Shown: positions 32,637 to 44,039 of the stretch, one piece after another | How positions within the stretch are numbered: position 1 is the first letter of the stretch | Layout of the letters: every line of letters begins with the position of its first letter | From: Blepharisma stoltei | Taxonomy: Eukaryota > Ciliophora > Heterotrichea > Heterotrichida > Blepharismidae | Assembly (NCBI GenBank): GCA_914767885.1 | Contig: CAJZBQ010000020.1 | Coordinates: forward strand, 930,001-994,000 | Direction: 5' to 3' | Length of the DNA stretch: 64,000 bases | The notes under the pieces: generated by a model | What the model saw: the letters and a program-made list of their open reading frames with translations, nothing else | What the model was told of the DNA's origin: nothing | The model's database searches: none | Program-made: the position numbers and the translations under genes

Positions 32637-35600
32637 ATGGCACTGCTAATTTTCTGTATCTTGCCAATAGTATTAACATGCGATTTCCCTGATTTGCCTC
32701 CACTAATCTCTTATTTATCGCCTGCATACGACGAAACAAATCATTTGGAAGCATCAGGAAGATTTTTAGTCCCAAAAACCTCAATTACTTGGGATATATC
32801 AGTTTCAGTTGATTCATGATTTAGAATCAAAGCAGAGCCTCTTAATCATGATTTACAGCTATCCATTTATCAGAATAATTTTATTCTTAAGGCAACAGAA
32901 TCAGTTCAAGACGAATTTCTCGCCATTTCTCAAAAATTAAATATTGGGAATTATAAAATAACATTTGAGTTTATAAATACCATAAATAATGGAGAAACAG
33001 ATAGCCTCAATGAAAACGACTGTAAGCTGCCCAATTTATATTTGAACATCGGAATTCATCCTTACACAAGACTAAAAGAATTAATCCCAGCCACTTTAAG
33101 TGACTACCAAGAAGGATTTCCTGATTTATCAAAAGTGAATGACGCATTAAAATCTTTAGACTTATTTAGCGAAACTTATTCAGAAAATTATATAAAAATT
33201 TCTGATATCCCCAATGAAGATTCTGCGTTAAAAACTTATACTTTTCATAATCCAGTTATCAATGACGATATGAAAGATATTGGTTTTACAGGAATCTGGA
33301 AAGTTACTTTGTCAATCCATCATGATTTCTTAACCAGTGGAGGGATCGGAATCCTGCTTTCTAACAATAACAAAAAAAAGATCACCAATTTTTCAAAGCT
33401 CTCTTGCATAGCTAAAGGAGACTGTTTGATCGGAAAAAGGGTTGACAAAAATGCAATAACTTTATATACAGGGTTTAGTACTGGAGATTTTTATTTGACA
33501 ATATTTTATGCTGGCATGACTTCAGAAGAAAAAGAAATGCTTAAGTCAATTGGAAATAAAATCCCATTTTCGATCCATGCAAACTTGGAGCCGGTTCTTG
33601 ATAAAGAAGATAGGTTTAACTGTGAGGCTGCTCATATTCCTCATTCTTTGAATTCTCCAGGTCTTCTAGACTCTAAAGGGTTTTTAAGATATTCTGATAG
33701 ACTTATTGCTGATTTTTTTTCTCCAATTCAATACACTGAGTTTGAAATCAGCCAAAAATCAGTTATAAGGATTGTTACTGTGGAGCCTTCAGGAATTGAT
33801 GTAGATATATTGCTGAAAGAATTAAATGGAAAAGAAATCGAAAAAAGCAGCGCTACAGGAGAAAGTGAAGGGATATTAAAGGTGATAAATGAAGGAAAAT
33901 ACAGAATTGAGTATAGGCTTGCGAATAGTCTTATGTCTAATCCAAGACATAAATTTTGTGAAACTTTTATGCTGGAAATCGGAATTTCCCCTTTTGAAGC
34001 AGTTGAAGGATTAGTTGAGTATCTTGGACTTAATTCGTGCAGGGATGACTCAGATGAGCTGCAAAATGAATTTTTGAAAATAAATACTATTTTAAGCTCA
34101 AAAAATGCGAATTTTGAGATGAATGCAGATGATAAAAAATTTTATAAAGTTCCTATAAAATCAATATGGATAGGCGAAGAAGAGGTTTTTAGGGCAAATT
34201 TTAATATTGAAACAACTGCTTATTGCTATTTTGACATTTATTCTGATTTTGTTATTAATGATTTCACTATTTCGTTAGAAAAACAAATCTCGAAGAAAAA
34301 GCGACCAGAATTGATAAGAGGAGATACCTCAGATATGCTAAAATTAGGGAAGCATAATAGAAGATCTTTTCAAGGAGAGCTTGGGCCTGGAATTTATACT
34401 TTTAAAATATGGACTGGGCCAACTTCTAAAGAAATAGTTTATGGTGAAAGCGTAGTTAAAACCAAAAAAGACAGCAATTTAAACATTTTGCCAAATTGTG
34501 GAGCATTTCAGTTAAGAATTCATGTATTTGCTGTAAAAGAAGAAAAATTAAGAAATTGGGCTTGCTATGAAAAAGATGCACAGCTAATACCTTCAACTTT
34601 TAATACTCTTGATAAATTAGGAGTTAAAGATACTCCAACAGGCTTATTGCCAGCGACTCACTCCCCCTTTAAATTGGAACAAAATATCGGCAAAATTTCT
34701 ATATTTTAGGTACTTTAACCCTCGTTAAATTGGAGCAAAATTTATTTTTCAATAGGAAAATTTTATGTATGAAATTAATAATTTTTATAAAATTAGTTTT
34801 GATCTAATTTAATTAAAAAATGCAAGCAGAATATTATTTAAACAATTTTCATACTGAACCGATTACCAATTCTCTATAAAAATAAATTCAAAATTCAAAA
34901 ATTTTTTTATAGAAAAACTTTATATAATTTGTTTTAAAAATTAAATTAAACCTTTTAAATTGGAAAAAAAAATCTTTTGTGGAGGGGGGGTCAGTATTTT
35001 TCTTTAAATATAGTTGCTCCAAATTCTAAGCAAAATGATATAAGTCATGACATTACATTTTACTTTGAAGCAGAAACCTTTCTTAGGGTTATTATTGAAA
35101 GCCAATCGTCACCAATGAAAATTAGCCTTAAAAAAGGCAGCAAAATTGAAATTATTGATGAATCAGCTACAAAGAGGCTTCCTTCTATCTACTCATTAAA
35201 CCAAGTTTTAGAAAAGCATCAATTATACACCCTAGAAATCTCATATTACCCCATTAATTCTGATTTTTGCCATACTTATAAGGATCCCCCCCCTCATTTG
35301 TCGAATTTTCTAGTCTTTTTTTTATAAGAAATTTTTTTTTTTTCAGGACCTCATTTGTCCAAAAATCTAGTCAAAAATGATTTGTCCAATTTTCTAGTCT
35401 TTTTTGGATTTTTTCGAATGCCCTAAATTCTAGTTTTTTTTAAAGTAAAAAAACTAGAAAATGAGACAATTGAGGTCCTGAAAATTTTTTTTTTCTCTAT
35501 CAAAATTTTGACTAGAAAATTGGACAAATGAGGTCCAAAAAAAATTTTTTTTTCCTATAAAAAAAACTAGAAAAATGGACAAATGATAAAAGACTAGAAA

Positions 35601-37907
35601 ATTGGACAAATTAGGGGGGGGATCCTTACAGCATTAATATCTCTAATTCCCACAGCTGATATCGAAAAAGGATACCTAAAATCGTGCACAAACCTCCTTC
35701 CAGATGCAAATTTTATAACTGAAAGACTATTGGATACTTCCACATTTTCTTTATTTGGCTTTAACAATGAAAATGGACTATCTTCACTGTCAAATGAGCC
35801 TTCTTATCAATTTTTGCAATCTTGCAAACCATTGAAAATTGAAATCCCTTTTACGGTAACAACTGAAGCTGCTATGATGACTGGCCATTTGCAATCAAAT
35901 TTTGCACTATCTGGAATAATCCTAGAACTAGCACAAGATGACGAAATAGTCCATTGGGGCAGTTTCTATGCATCCCATCGTTTTGAGCTTCCACCAATAC
36001 CAGTTCCTAAAGGTGAGTACACATTGATTATTGAAGAAATTGAAAAATCTGCTATAAAAACCTGTGCATCATTTTCTGCAAGTGTGATAGCTGAGGACGT
36101 TTCTTTATGAGATGATTTAGAAGCTCTTGTAAGAAAAACAGAAACTTGTGCATACATTGACCAGCCTCAGTCTCTGAATCTTGTAGGTCAGCTTCAATCA
36201 GGAAATTTGCATTGGCATAAACTTTTAAAATTAGACACAATTCTTGAGTCCACAAGCTTTGAGTTTTCAGTTTTCCAGGACTCAATAATAAGAGTTTTTA
36301 TAGTCCCACAGACTGAAATTTTATTTACAATCAACTTAATTAAAAAATCCCGACCTATTGAAAGATTGTTCACTGTCGATATTTCACAGCTTTCTGATGG
36401 GTTACATTCAAGAATAAGCCCAGGAGATTATATATTAGAAATCACATATTCTAGTGAATATGGCATGACATCTCATAAGCTCTGCCCTACATTTGAGATG
36501 GATTTAGATATAAAACTGCTTAAAGACTACAATAAACTAGCATCAAAATTCATTTGTTCTGGGACTGCTGAGTTGCCGACTGTTTTTGATGGTAAAACAA
36601 GCATATCTGAGATGTCATATATGCATAATTCAAAGCCTCTTAACCATTTAATTGAGGTAAATTTAGATAAAGATACTGAAATTGAGGCAAGAATTGCATT
36701 TGAAAACATCTTTTCAGGGTATATTTCTATGGAATTGCTTAAAAATAATGCGGTTATTGGAAAATCAGTTGGAATTGAAAACTTCAGCGAGTTATTGCTG
36801 CCGCTTCCTAAAGGGAATTATAAACTGCAAATAATTTCATCTTATAATGCAGAGCTTCCAAATGCCTGCTGGCCTTTAGAATTATCAATTCAAACAGAAG
36901 AATCTAAGCTAGAACTGCCTGTTGTAGGTGCAATGTTGCCTGGATCATTAAAATCAAAGGATGCTGAAGCTTTTGGAGGGCCTCAAGCTAAAGATGGATC
37001 TATAGATTTTGAAGGAACGTTTATTATAAAAGAAAATATTGATTCAGAGGTCATGAAAATCTATGCACCGGAGCATGCTACAGTTAATATAAAAACTGTC
37101 TCTAATAGCCCTGACGTTATGATTGAAAGCGGGATATATCAAGATAAAAATTTCAGAGAGCCTTTAGATATAATAAAGCATAGAAAAGGATTTAAAAGCC
37201 ATTTTTATGAATTGCAGCCTAGAAAAGAACCATATTATTTATTGCTGACATACACAAAAGAGCAATCATTTAAAAAGAGCACAACTTTTGACCTCAAAAT
37301 TGTGATTAATGCTATTAAAGTGGTAGAAAAGCCACAAAAGGAAAATATTGAGAGCACTAATCAAGAAATAAAGGAAAAAGAAGTTGTGGCTGTACAAGAA
37401 AATAATGAAAATAAGATTAAAGCTACTATTAAGAAAGCAGAAGATATTAAAAATCAAAATAATGATGAGCCTGAAAATGTGAGACCAACAGATCCTGTAG
37501 ATCCATATAATATTGAAAAAGATTCACAAGAAAAACCTTCTGAATGCCATAAAAAGCTTGGGGAAAATAAGAAAAATGATTTTAATAATGAAAGCCAGAT
37601 AGAATCTGAAAATAACGATGGAATGAAAGATAATTTTGCTAAAGCCAAAAAAGACCCGTTTAGTAATAATATCAAAATTAAAAGAGATAACGAAATAGGA
37701 TGGAGCACTTATGTTTATTATATATTTTATATCACAATTGGTTTAGCTGCTGTTTATTTTATTTCTCACATGCAGAAAGCTCCTGCACCAGTGAGATATG
37801 AACCAATAAAAATGAAAAAACAGAAGCACACAGATGAGGATGAAGATATAATAGATCTTAGATCTACACGATTTGACAGTAAAACTGCAAAAATTGAAGA
37901 TAATTAA
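32637..37907 (+). CDS. Large type I membrane protein with repeated beta-domains, unknown
   Basis: 1529 aa after removal of IESs 34658-34990 and 35279-35626 (length divisible by three only with both removed). N-terminal signal peptide (MALLIFCILPIVLTC). The lumenal part is a series of perhaps six to eight similar beta-rich units, each ending in a motif like GxYxLxIxYxxS...C.TF.L.I (for example KGEYTLIIEE, PGDYILEITYSSEYGM, KGNYKLQIISS), resembling prepeptidase-type sandwiches. A Lys/Glu/Asn-rich linker precedes a single membrane helix (YVYYIFYITIGLAAVYFIS) and a basic cytosolic tail. The repeat plan suggests an adhesion or ER/Golgi receptor protein; I do not recognise the family. Confidence 0.75.
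34658..34990 (+). mobile_element. MITE-2 copy flanked by TCA, in large membrane-protein gene, 333 bp
   Basis: Left edge GACTCACTCCCCCTTTAAA, right edge GGGGGGTCAGTATT. TCA at 34658 and 34991 is the only short direct repeat at the edges whose use restores the frame (PATQYFSLNIV). The core (CAAGCAGAATATTATTTAAA) is shared with the copy at 42552. Confidence 0.85.
35279..35626. mobile_element. 348-bp near-palindromic IES in large membrane-protein gene
   Basis: TAAGGATCCCCCCCCTCATT at the left is mirrored by a complementary right end finishing GGGGGGATCCT before TA 35627. The body consists of repeated TTGTCCAATTTTCTAGTC-type units in both orientations, so a single strand could fold over most of its length. 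Removal gives CHTYTALISLIP in frame. Confidence 0.9.
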
Positions 37908-38140
37908 TAAATATTTATATACAAAACTATCACTTTATGTTGTTTATTAATTTTGTTAGCTTCATTAAGGAACCGAATTTAGGATACTTATTTTATCAAG
38001 AAAAAGCCTTTATGAGCTTTTTTATTAAATTAAAATTCTTCATATAGATTAGTGATTCCTTATAATGAAATATAAATAACTAAATATTTCGTAGTTATTT
38101 TATAAAAAAATGGTCTATTCAAAACCGAATGATTAATAAA

Positions 38141-38896
38141 TTATGAATCACTTTCATAGCACTTTCCAGCCACACTCTCAATCTTTTCTTTTAACCCCTC
38201 AATAATTTTTTCTTGGTCTCTAAAATTCTTCTTCATAATTGTTAAAATTGTTGATTTTACTTCCAATTCATTATTTAGTTCGTCCACTGTCTTTTCATAT
38301 TCTTCATTTTCAGTTTGTATTTTGCTTTCCTTGGTCTTTTGAGTTACTTGTAGCCCCACACATCTTTTTTTTAGCTTGCTCTGGCCCTGAGGTGCTTCTC
38401 GGATTCTCTTTTTTATGTACTCTAGGAGAATTTTGGTCTTTAAATTTTCTTCTCCATCATCAAGTGTTTTTTCATAGTCCTTTATCCAAGCCCTAATTAT
38501 TGTTCTGAATTGTGGGCTGCTCACTATTCTTTCAAAAAAGTCAGTGCAGGTGATTTTTAATTCTTTTTCTTTATTTAAGCTTTCAGGGTTAATTGAGCGT
38601 GCCCATTCTCAAAACTGTTCATCGGTTATTGAAACAGCTTTTGATTTGTGGATCCAAACGAAGAGTTCTTTAATAATTTTTTTGAATTGAAAAGCTTTGT
38701 CAGCTGGCTCAATACCTGACAAGGTTTCGTTCTCGATTGTTTTTTTATTTTTTCTATTTAGAGCTTACTTAGCCTGATGGGTAAATTTTAGTCCTTGATT
38801 TAAAGAATGGCTTAGATTGTCCCTGAAAATTTCAGTGGACATGTCAATAATGTCTTTATCGAAAGGAAATTCATTCTCTTGCAAAAATGGGTTCAT
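38141..38896 (-). CDS. Coiled-coil protein, unknown
   Basis: 246 aa after one 15-nt intron. The N-terminal half is helical (MNPFLQENEFPFDKDIIDMSTEIFR) and the C-terminal 70 residues form a coiled coil (YEKTVDELNNELEVKSTILTIM). A TGA is Trp (QFWEWARS). No family recognised. Confidence 0.7.
38754..38768 (-). other. 15-nt intron
   Basis: Minus-strand GTAAGCTCTAAATAG; removal bypasses an in-frame TAA (HQAKKNKKTIENE). Confidence 0.87.
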
Positions 38897-38946
38897 ATTT
38901 ATATTTATAAGAGTTGGATTATATCAAATCTATTATTAATCTTTTA

Positions 38947-40166
38947 TTAATTCTCGTAATAATTTTTAAGATAGAAAAATATTGATGAAAAACCTTTTAA
39001 GCTATGAATGCCAGTATTTTCCTGGTATGCATATAGAAATAAATTATTTAAGACATAATAATGCAAAATAGACATAACCTTATCTAAAAGAACTGAAGCA
39101 TCTTGCTTATCAATATTAATTTCAGCTCTCAAATAGGAAGGAATTTTTGAGTCAGAAATTGTGGCTGAGAGCAGCTCATAGTTAAAAGTGTTCCCATCCT
39201 CTCCAAGCACAAATACAAACTCATCCTGGATATTTCTGACAATTATCTTAAATCGTCCTAGTCCTAATTCTTCAACTGTGACTCCACTAGCTCCCCCTCC
39301 ATGAGTGAATAAAACCGTTAGAAAAAATTCCTATTTTTTGACCAAAACACAAAAAATTTTTTATGAAAAAATATTTTGATATATAAGTGATAATTATTAT
39401 AACGGAATCTCTAGCTAATTCTGTTTAATTATAAACAGCTTACATTTAAAACACAAATCTTACAAATTAATATTTGCTTTCCAATTATTTCGAATTTTGG
39501 ATTTTTTTAATTTCAAAAAAATGACTGTAAAATAAAAAAATAACTCCTCTCCATGAATGAACAAAATTTTCTGTTCTCTCACTGGGACGTAAGAGTTTTA
39601 TAAAATTCAATTATTTTCCTCAAATTATCATTATCTCTTTGCAGCTCTTTATCCATATTTTCTCTTTCCCTTCTAATTCTTTTTATTTCACATTTCAAAG
39701 CTTCTTTTTTCTCTGCAGATTTTAAATTTATTTTTTCACATACCTTATTTTTCTCATGGATTTTAGCTTTAATTTCAGAAATTCTCGCTAATAATTCTTC
39801 TTTTTCTTTTATTTTCAGTTCAAAAAGTTTTATTAATTCCTCAGATCTTTTATTGATTGGGAAAAAAGCCGAGTCCACATTTAAATTCTGGGCTTTAGAA
39901 ATTTCATTTGTAAATGTTTCTGAATGATTGGTTTCAATAGTTTTTAAGGCAGATTTGCCTGGTTCGGTATCTTTTATGAGTTTTGAGAGCTCTACGAAGT
40001 TCAGCCCAGCTGGGTTTGTGTTAACTTCTTCTTGATTTTTTTCATCATTACTATTGATAGCATTTTTTGGACCTGGAACCATAACTGTGTCATTTTCATT
40101 GGTTTTAAACCTTTTGTCTTGTTCTTCATCGCTTAGTTGCCTCTTCAGAGGGCGGGCTTCTTCCAT
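38947..40166 (-). CDS. Coiled-coil protein with C-terminal RWD-like domain, possibly kinetochore Spc24/Spc25-like
   Basis: 305 aa after removal of the IES at 39288-39589. A disordered N-terminus (MEEARPLKRQLSDEEQD) is followed by a coiled coil of about 80 residues (LIKLFELKIKEKEELLARISEI) and then a compact domain that begins FYKTLSGVTVEELGLGRFKI and contains strands (IIVRNIQDEFVFVLGED) plus a C-terminal helix. Coiled coil plus small alpha/beta cap resembles Spc25/Spc24 or CENP-O type RWD proteins; this is a fold-level guess only. Confidence 0.65.
39288..39589. mobile_element. Decayed MITE-1 as IES, 302 bp
   Basis: Starts TAGCTCCCCCTCCATGAGTG and has a CCATGAATGAACAAAA module and the core CTCTAGCTAATTCTGTTTAA. 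Removal between TA 39288 and TA 39590 joins FYKTL to SGVTVEELG on the minus strand. Confidence 0.85.
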
Positions 40167-40205
40167 TTTAAATCTGTCTAGACAACGATTATTATGGATT
40201 AAAGA

Positions 40206-40496
40206 TTAACTAATGTATTGACCTGTATCCATTCTGGCTCTATATGCGATTTTGTATTGTAAAGCATCTTCTAACTGAGCTTTGATTTCAGGAGTAAAAT
40301 CAGTTCGCTTGCTTAATAGCTGCAAGTATTCTTCAAGCTGCACAGGTGAACACATCTTTTTCTTTTCAAGTAATATAGGATAAATCCATTTGCTGAAGAG
40401 CTTTTCAGCCAAAATGTTTCTTTTAACGCATCCTCTGACGACGTTTATGCTTTTTGTCTCAGAATTGAGAATTGAAATAATTACGCTATATACCAT
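40206..40496 (-). CDS. Small protein, unknown (96 aa)
   Basis: ATG at 40496 to TAA at 40206. Basic and helical; the first 13 residues are hydrophobic (MVYSVIISILNSE). It lies 39 bp from the start of the previous gene and 46 bp from the next, consistent with a true compact gene. Could be a small mitochondrial or complex-associated protein; not recognised. Confidence 0.55.
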   Translation of the reverse strand: MVYSVIISILNSETKSINVVRGCVKRNILAEKLFSKWIYPILLEKKKMCSPVQLEEYLQLLSKRTDFTPEIKAQLEDALQYKIAYRARMDTGQYIS

Positions 40497-40542
40497 TTTT
40501 TATAAAATATAGGATTTTCTATTAATTATTTTATAACTATTC

Positions 40543-41109
40543 TTATAAAAAAAATTTTAATAAATCTCTTCCATTTATGTATTTTATATGGATTGGAGCT
40601 ACCTCAACTAATTTCTCATAAAATTCTGGAGATCCTGTCTCAATAAATGAATTGAACGTATAAGCCATCCCAATAGGCTTGATGCTGTGGATAATTCTAT
40701 TGATATTTCTTTCAAGGGCACTCCACAAGGCCTGATCATTAATCTTCAATCTCGAGCATGCATGTGCAAGAGATGTTAAAACTAGGCAATTATATTCAGG
40801 TGCCTTCTTTGTCGCTTGAGCAATAGCTTTTTTAACATTTTCATGGGTGTTCCAGTCATAGCCTTCAGGAGCGCCTTTTCTCAACCCTAATTCTAAGAGT
40901 GCACAGCTTAGTTCGCCATCTCTGAAAGCATCTGCGTCTTTGAGGTGATAAAGAATTTCATTTCCTGTAAATTGCTTAAAGTTTATAAAGTCGTGACGAG
41001 GAGGGAGGACAACTGGAGTTTTAATGTTGAGGTTAGGGTTGAAGCGCCTCTTTTTTCCAAATCGCTTTTGGCCCCAGTGATTAAATCTAGCTATAACCTT
41101 GGAAAGCAT
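40543..41109 (-). CDS. Probable mitochondrial helical-repeat protein, unknown
   Basis: 188 aa. A basic N-terminus (MLSKVIARFNHWGQKRFGKKRRF) without acids suggests mitochondrial import. The rest contains helical stretches such as LVLTSLAHACSRLKINDQALWSALE, a pattern seen in RAP/FASTK and octotricopeptide RNA-binding proteins and mitoribosome factors. Function inferred only by this pattern. Confidence 0.55.
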   Translation of the reverse strand: MLSKVIARFNHWGQKRFGKKRRFNPNLNIKTPVVLPPRHDFINFKQFTGNEILYHLKDADAFRDGELSCALLELGLRKGAPEGYDWNTHENVKKAIAQATKKAPEYNCLVLTSLAHACSRLKINDQALWSALERNINRIIHSIKPIGMAYTFNSFIETGSPEFYEKLVEVAPIHIKYINGRDLLKFFL

Positions 41110-41508
41110 TATAATAAATTAAGATGGGAAATGATATAGTGCATTGCATTATTTTTGATCGACACTCAATATATAAATTTTTGTTTGGCATGTGAAGGTT
41201 TGTAAAGTTCAGGTCTTAACGTGTCAAAAAAATTTTGAAATATGGAGCGCCGATAAGAAAATAATACAATGCAATATGGAAAAGCCTGCAAAATAAATTT
41301 CTTTAATGCAATTATACTTAATAGGTATTTTTGAGATCGAAAAAAAATAGTATAATTAAGATTTTTGTAAATAATGACGCAGATTAGATTGTTCATTAGC
41401 AAAATTCAATGTATTAAGTAATAAATTATAATTCTAATTGAAAATAATAGTTTTATTTTAAAAATACTCTCACAAATTATGTAGAGAAAAATCAGATATG
41501 AAAGCATT
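41110..41508. other. Intergenic between divergent genes
   Basis: 400 bp of A+T-rich DNA. The minus-strand open frame at 41166-41402 has no protein-like composition. Confidence 0.35.
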
Positions 41509-43446
41509 ATGAATTTCAAAATTGCAATGGAAAATTCAGCGCAAAGAGTCAAAAGAAAAGCGAAATCAGTAGAAAGAGAGCGTATGCCTAGTTTACAAGG
41601 TCCTAGGTCTAATGTATCTATTGAATGTATAAGCACTCCAAAACGAAACCAAAAAAGTACACCAAGAGCAAGCATAGAAAAAGGCCAGCATATTAATGCT
41701 TCAAATTTCCATAATCCTTTCGCTAACTTCTCTCCCTCCATGAGCTAGTATCGCTATTTTTCTAAAAAACCTCTGTGATCGAGAAAGAATTTTTGTAAAA
41801 CTATTTTAATATATAAATAATAATTATTATAATGAAATCTCTAGTTAATTTAAATTTATTTACTTAATAACATAAAATTTATAAATTAATTTAATTTTTA
41901 GTTTCTAATTTTTGCAAGTTGAGATTTTAAAAAAAATTTATTATATCGCTGTATATATTTAAACCACAATAAACTTGTCCCACTGGTCATGACTAGTAGA
42001 TAAGTTTACTGGTGATCAAATATTAACAACCACAATAAAAAAAATTAATCCAACCATGACGAGCAAAAATTTTTCTGTCATTTTATAGGAACTTTTTCCT
42101 TGTCTCGGACTTTTGGTTGTAATTTTTTCTTTGTGTGGCATTTCCTCAGCAAAAAACCTTAAAAGCTCTATCAAATTAATTTTGAGGGATAAAAAATCGA
42201 TCAAAATACCGAGAAATTACAAAACTACCAAAATGATACAATCAAATGACACGGAGTCAAATTTTCTGCTGCTCATAAAGAGGGGAGTAAAAATTTTGAA
42301 AATAAAATTACTTCTGAGCAAATGAATGACTTCGAGCAGCGAAATAAGGAGAGGCTCAAAAGAATGATTGAAAATAAAATAATTATAAAAGAAAAGGCAA
42401 ATTACCTTAAAAACGAAGGGTTTTTGATTTCTCGATCAAAAAGCCCTGTAGTCGATTTCTCTAATTTTTTTGACAAAAATGAAAATAGCAGAGATGAATT
42501 ATTGAACAATTTTAGCAATAAATTAGACAGGCGAATTGAACGAAGATTGTCTAGCTCCCCCTTTAAATTGGAACAAATATAAATCAAATTTCCAGTTTTT
42601 TGGTACTTTAACCCTCTTTAAATTGGAAACAAACTTTTTTCAATAGGAAAATTTTATACCAATCTAGTTTTGGCAAGTAGAATATTATTTAATCATTTTC
42701 CCACACTGATTCTATTATTTTGAAATTAATTCTTATAATATTGCATTTAAGTTTATTTTTTTTAAAAAAATTAACCCCTCATTTCAATTGAAAAAAGATG
42801 TTTTTTTCCAACCTAAGGAGGGAGTAAAGAGAAATATAATAATGCTGCACATTTAATTGGAACAAAAACACCCCGGATCAGAAATAATGCATCTCCTCAG
42901 TTTTCTGATATAAATAAAAACCTCAGCATTGATTCACTACAAAATAAAAATCATTGAACTACTGAAGACCAAAAATTATCATCCAAAACTCCTGAAATAG
43001 AAAATAATTATTTTTATCCATATGAACGTAACTCAAAACAGCATAAAAGTGAAGAGAGATCACTATCATTAAAAAATGCTTCACAAAAACCCTCACACAT
43101 TAAAAGAACAGAAAGATCTTTCCGATTACCCAATTCTTCAAACGAATCTTATGGCTATTCCTTTCTAGCCAATAAACGAAAATTAAGAGAAAAAGTGCTT
43201 GATATAAGCGAAGAGGATAAAAACCTCCAAGAAATCATTGAAAACGGGCTAAACGATGATAGCAGTATTAAACGAATCAAATCAGGAATCCACAAAATCG
43301 AAGCCAAAGCTCTAGAAAATGAGCTCGCTCTAAAATCCGGCCGGAACGACACATTAAAACAGTTTAAGCTTAACCAAAAGATTTCAAACTTGCTTATTCT
43401 TTCAATCAAAGCAAAAATGGCTGTCTTAGAAAAAGGAAACCCATAG
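41509..43446 (+). CDS. Basic, mostly disordered protein, unknown, split by two MITE-type IESs
   Basis: 366 aa after removing 41724-42287 and 42552-42824; both junctions restore frame (NPFAKNFENKITSEQ and RRLSKEKYNNAAHL). Rich in Ser, Lys, Asn and Arg, with short helices (NDFEQRNKERLKRMIENKI and a C-terminal helical bundle near KIEAKALENELALKSGRN). One TGA is Trp (KNHWTTED). No family recognised. Confidence 0.7.
41724..42287. mobile_element. 564-bp IES: decayed MITE-1 with inserted sequence
   Basis: Left end TAACTTCTCTCCCTCCATGAG, right end CTCATAAAGAGGGGAG before TA 42288, and part of the MITE-1 core at about 41830. The central 300 bp do not belong to the MITE and include a short minus-strand ORF. 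Confidence 0.8.
42016..42204 (-). CDS. Short ORF inside an IES, possible tail-anchored peptide
   Basis: 62 codons; the last ATG-started part is about 40 aa: basic (PHKEKITTKSPRQGKSSYKM) then a single hydrophobic C-terminal helix (FLLVMVGLIFFIVVVNI), a layout seen in Sec61-beta and RAMP4. It lies entirely within germline-limited DNA, so it may be chance. Confidence 0.25.
   Translation of the reverse strand: MIDFLSLKINLIELLRFFAEEMPHKEKITTKSPRQGKSSYKMTEKFLLVMVGLIFFIVVVNI
42552..42824 (+). mobile_element. MITE-2 copy with TA ends, as IES, 273 bp
   Basis: TAGCTCCCCCTTTAAATTGG at the left, CCTAAGGAGGGAG before TA 42825. Shares the core GCAAGTAGAATATTATTTAA with the TCA-flanked copy at 34658. Confidence 0.85.
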
Positions 43447-43508
43447 TTTGAACAATTTTTATTTCACACTTTTCAATTTTTCTAAATATTTAAAGTTTTT
43501 ATGATAAA

Positions 43509-43955
43509 TTATTCTTCCTTTTGCTTCTTAACTACATCATTTTTTTCAAAGAACTCCATCAAGGTCCCTTTCTGGTGCATATCAGTAATAATATCACATC
43601 CTCCCACAAATTCTTGATTTATATATAATTGAGGCAGAGTCGGCCAATCTGAGTATTTCTTGATTTCTTCTCTAACTTCTGGATCCTCCAGGACATTCAC
43701 AGCTTGGTAATTTTCCACCCTGTAATACTTTAAAGCTTGGACAACATAATTGCTGAACCCACATTGTGGGCTATCAGGAGTCCCTTTCATAAACAGAACT
43801 ACTTTATTTGCCTTAACAATCCTATCAATGAACTCATGAGCGGATTCTGCAGCTTTGGACTTAGGCAAAAAATCTGGGTCAGAGGACTCGTCTATGTTTG
43901 AAAATAGCCTGTAAGGCTGGATTCTGAAGAATTTTAGTGAGTATTTAGCAAGCAT
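43509..43955 (-). CDS. GLRX5: Mitochondrial monothiol glutaredoxin
   Basis: 148 aa. A basic presequence ([19 protein letters not shown]) is followed by a monothiol glutaredoxin domain with [19 protein letters not shown], the CGFS active site, [19 protein letters not shown] (GSH-binding TVP-like and GG motifs). It carries [2Fe-2S] clusters in mitochondrial iron-sulfur assembly, by family knowledge. Confidence 0.95.
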   Translation of the reverse strand: MLAKYSLKFFRIQPYRLFSNIDESSDPDFLPKSKAAESAHEFIDRIVKANKVVLFMKGTPDSPQCGFSNYVVQALKYYRVENYQAVNVLEDPEVREEIKKYSDWPTLPQLYINQEFVGGCDIITDMHQKGTLMEFFEKNDVVKKQKEE

Positions 43956-44039
43956 TATTATTTAACCATAATATATTTGCTGAATCAATAAAGATAACAA
44001 TATGAGATTGCAATATTTAATAAAGGCTTACCTAATTAT

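Noticed and set aside
34658-34990. Insert as a large spliceosomal intron
   Set aside because: No GT...AG at the edges, family-repeat ends, and all verified introns here are 15-16 nt.
35279-35626. CRISPR-like array of repeats
   Set aside because: Units are in both orientations without regular spacers, in a eukaryotic gene.
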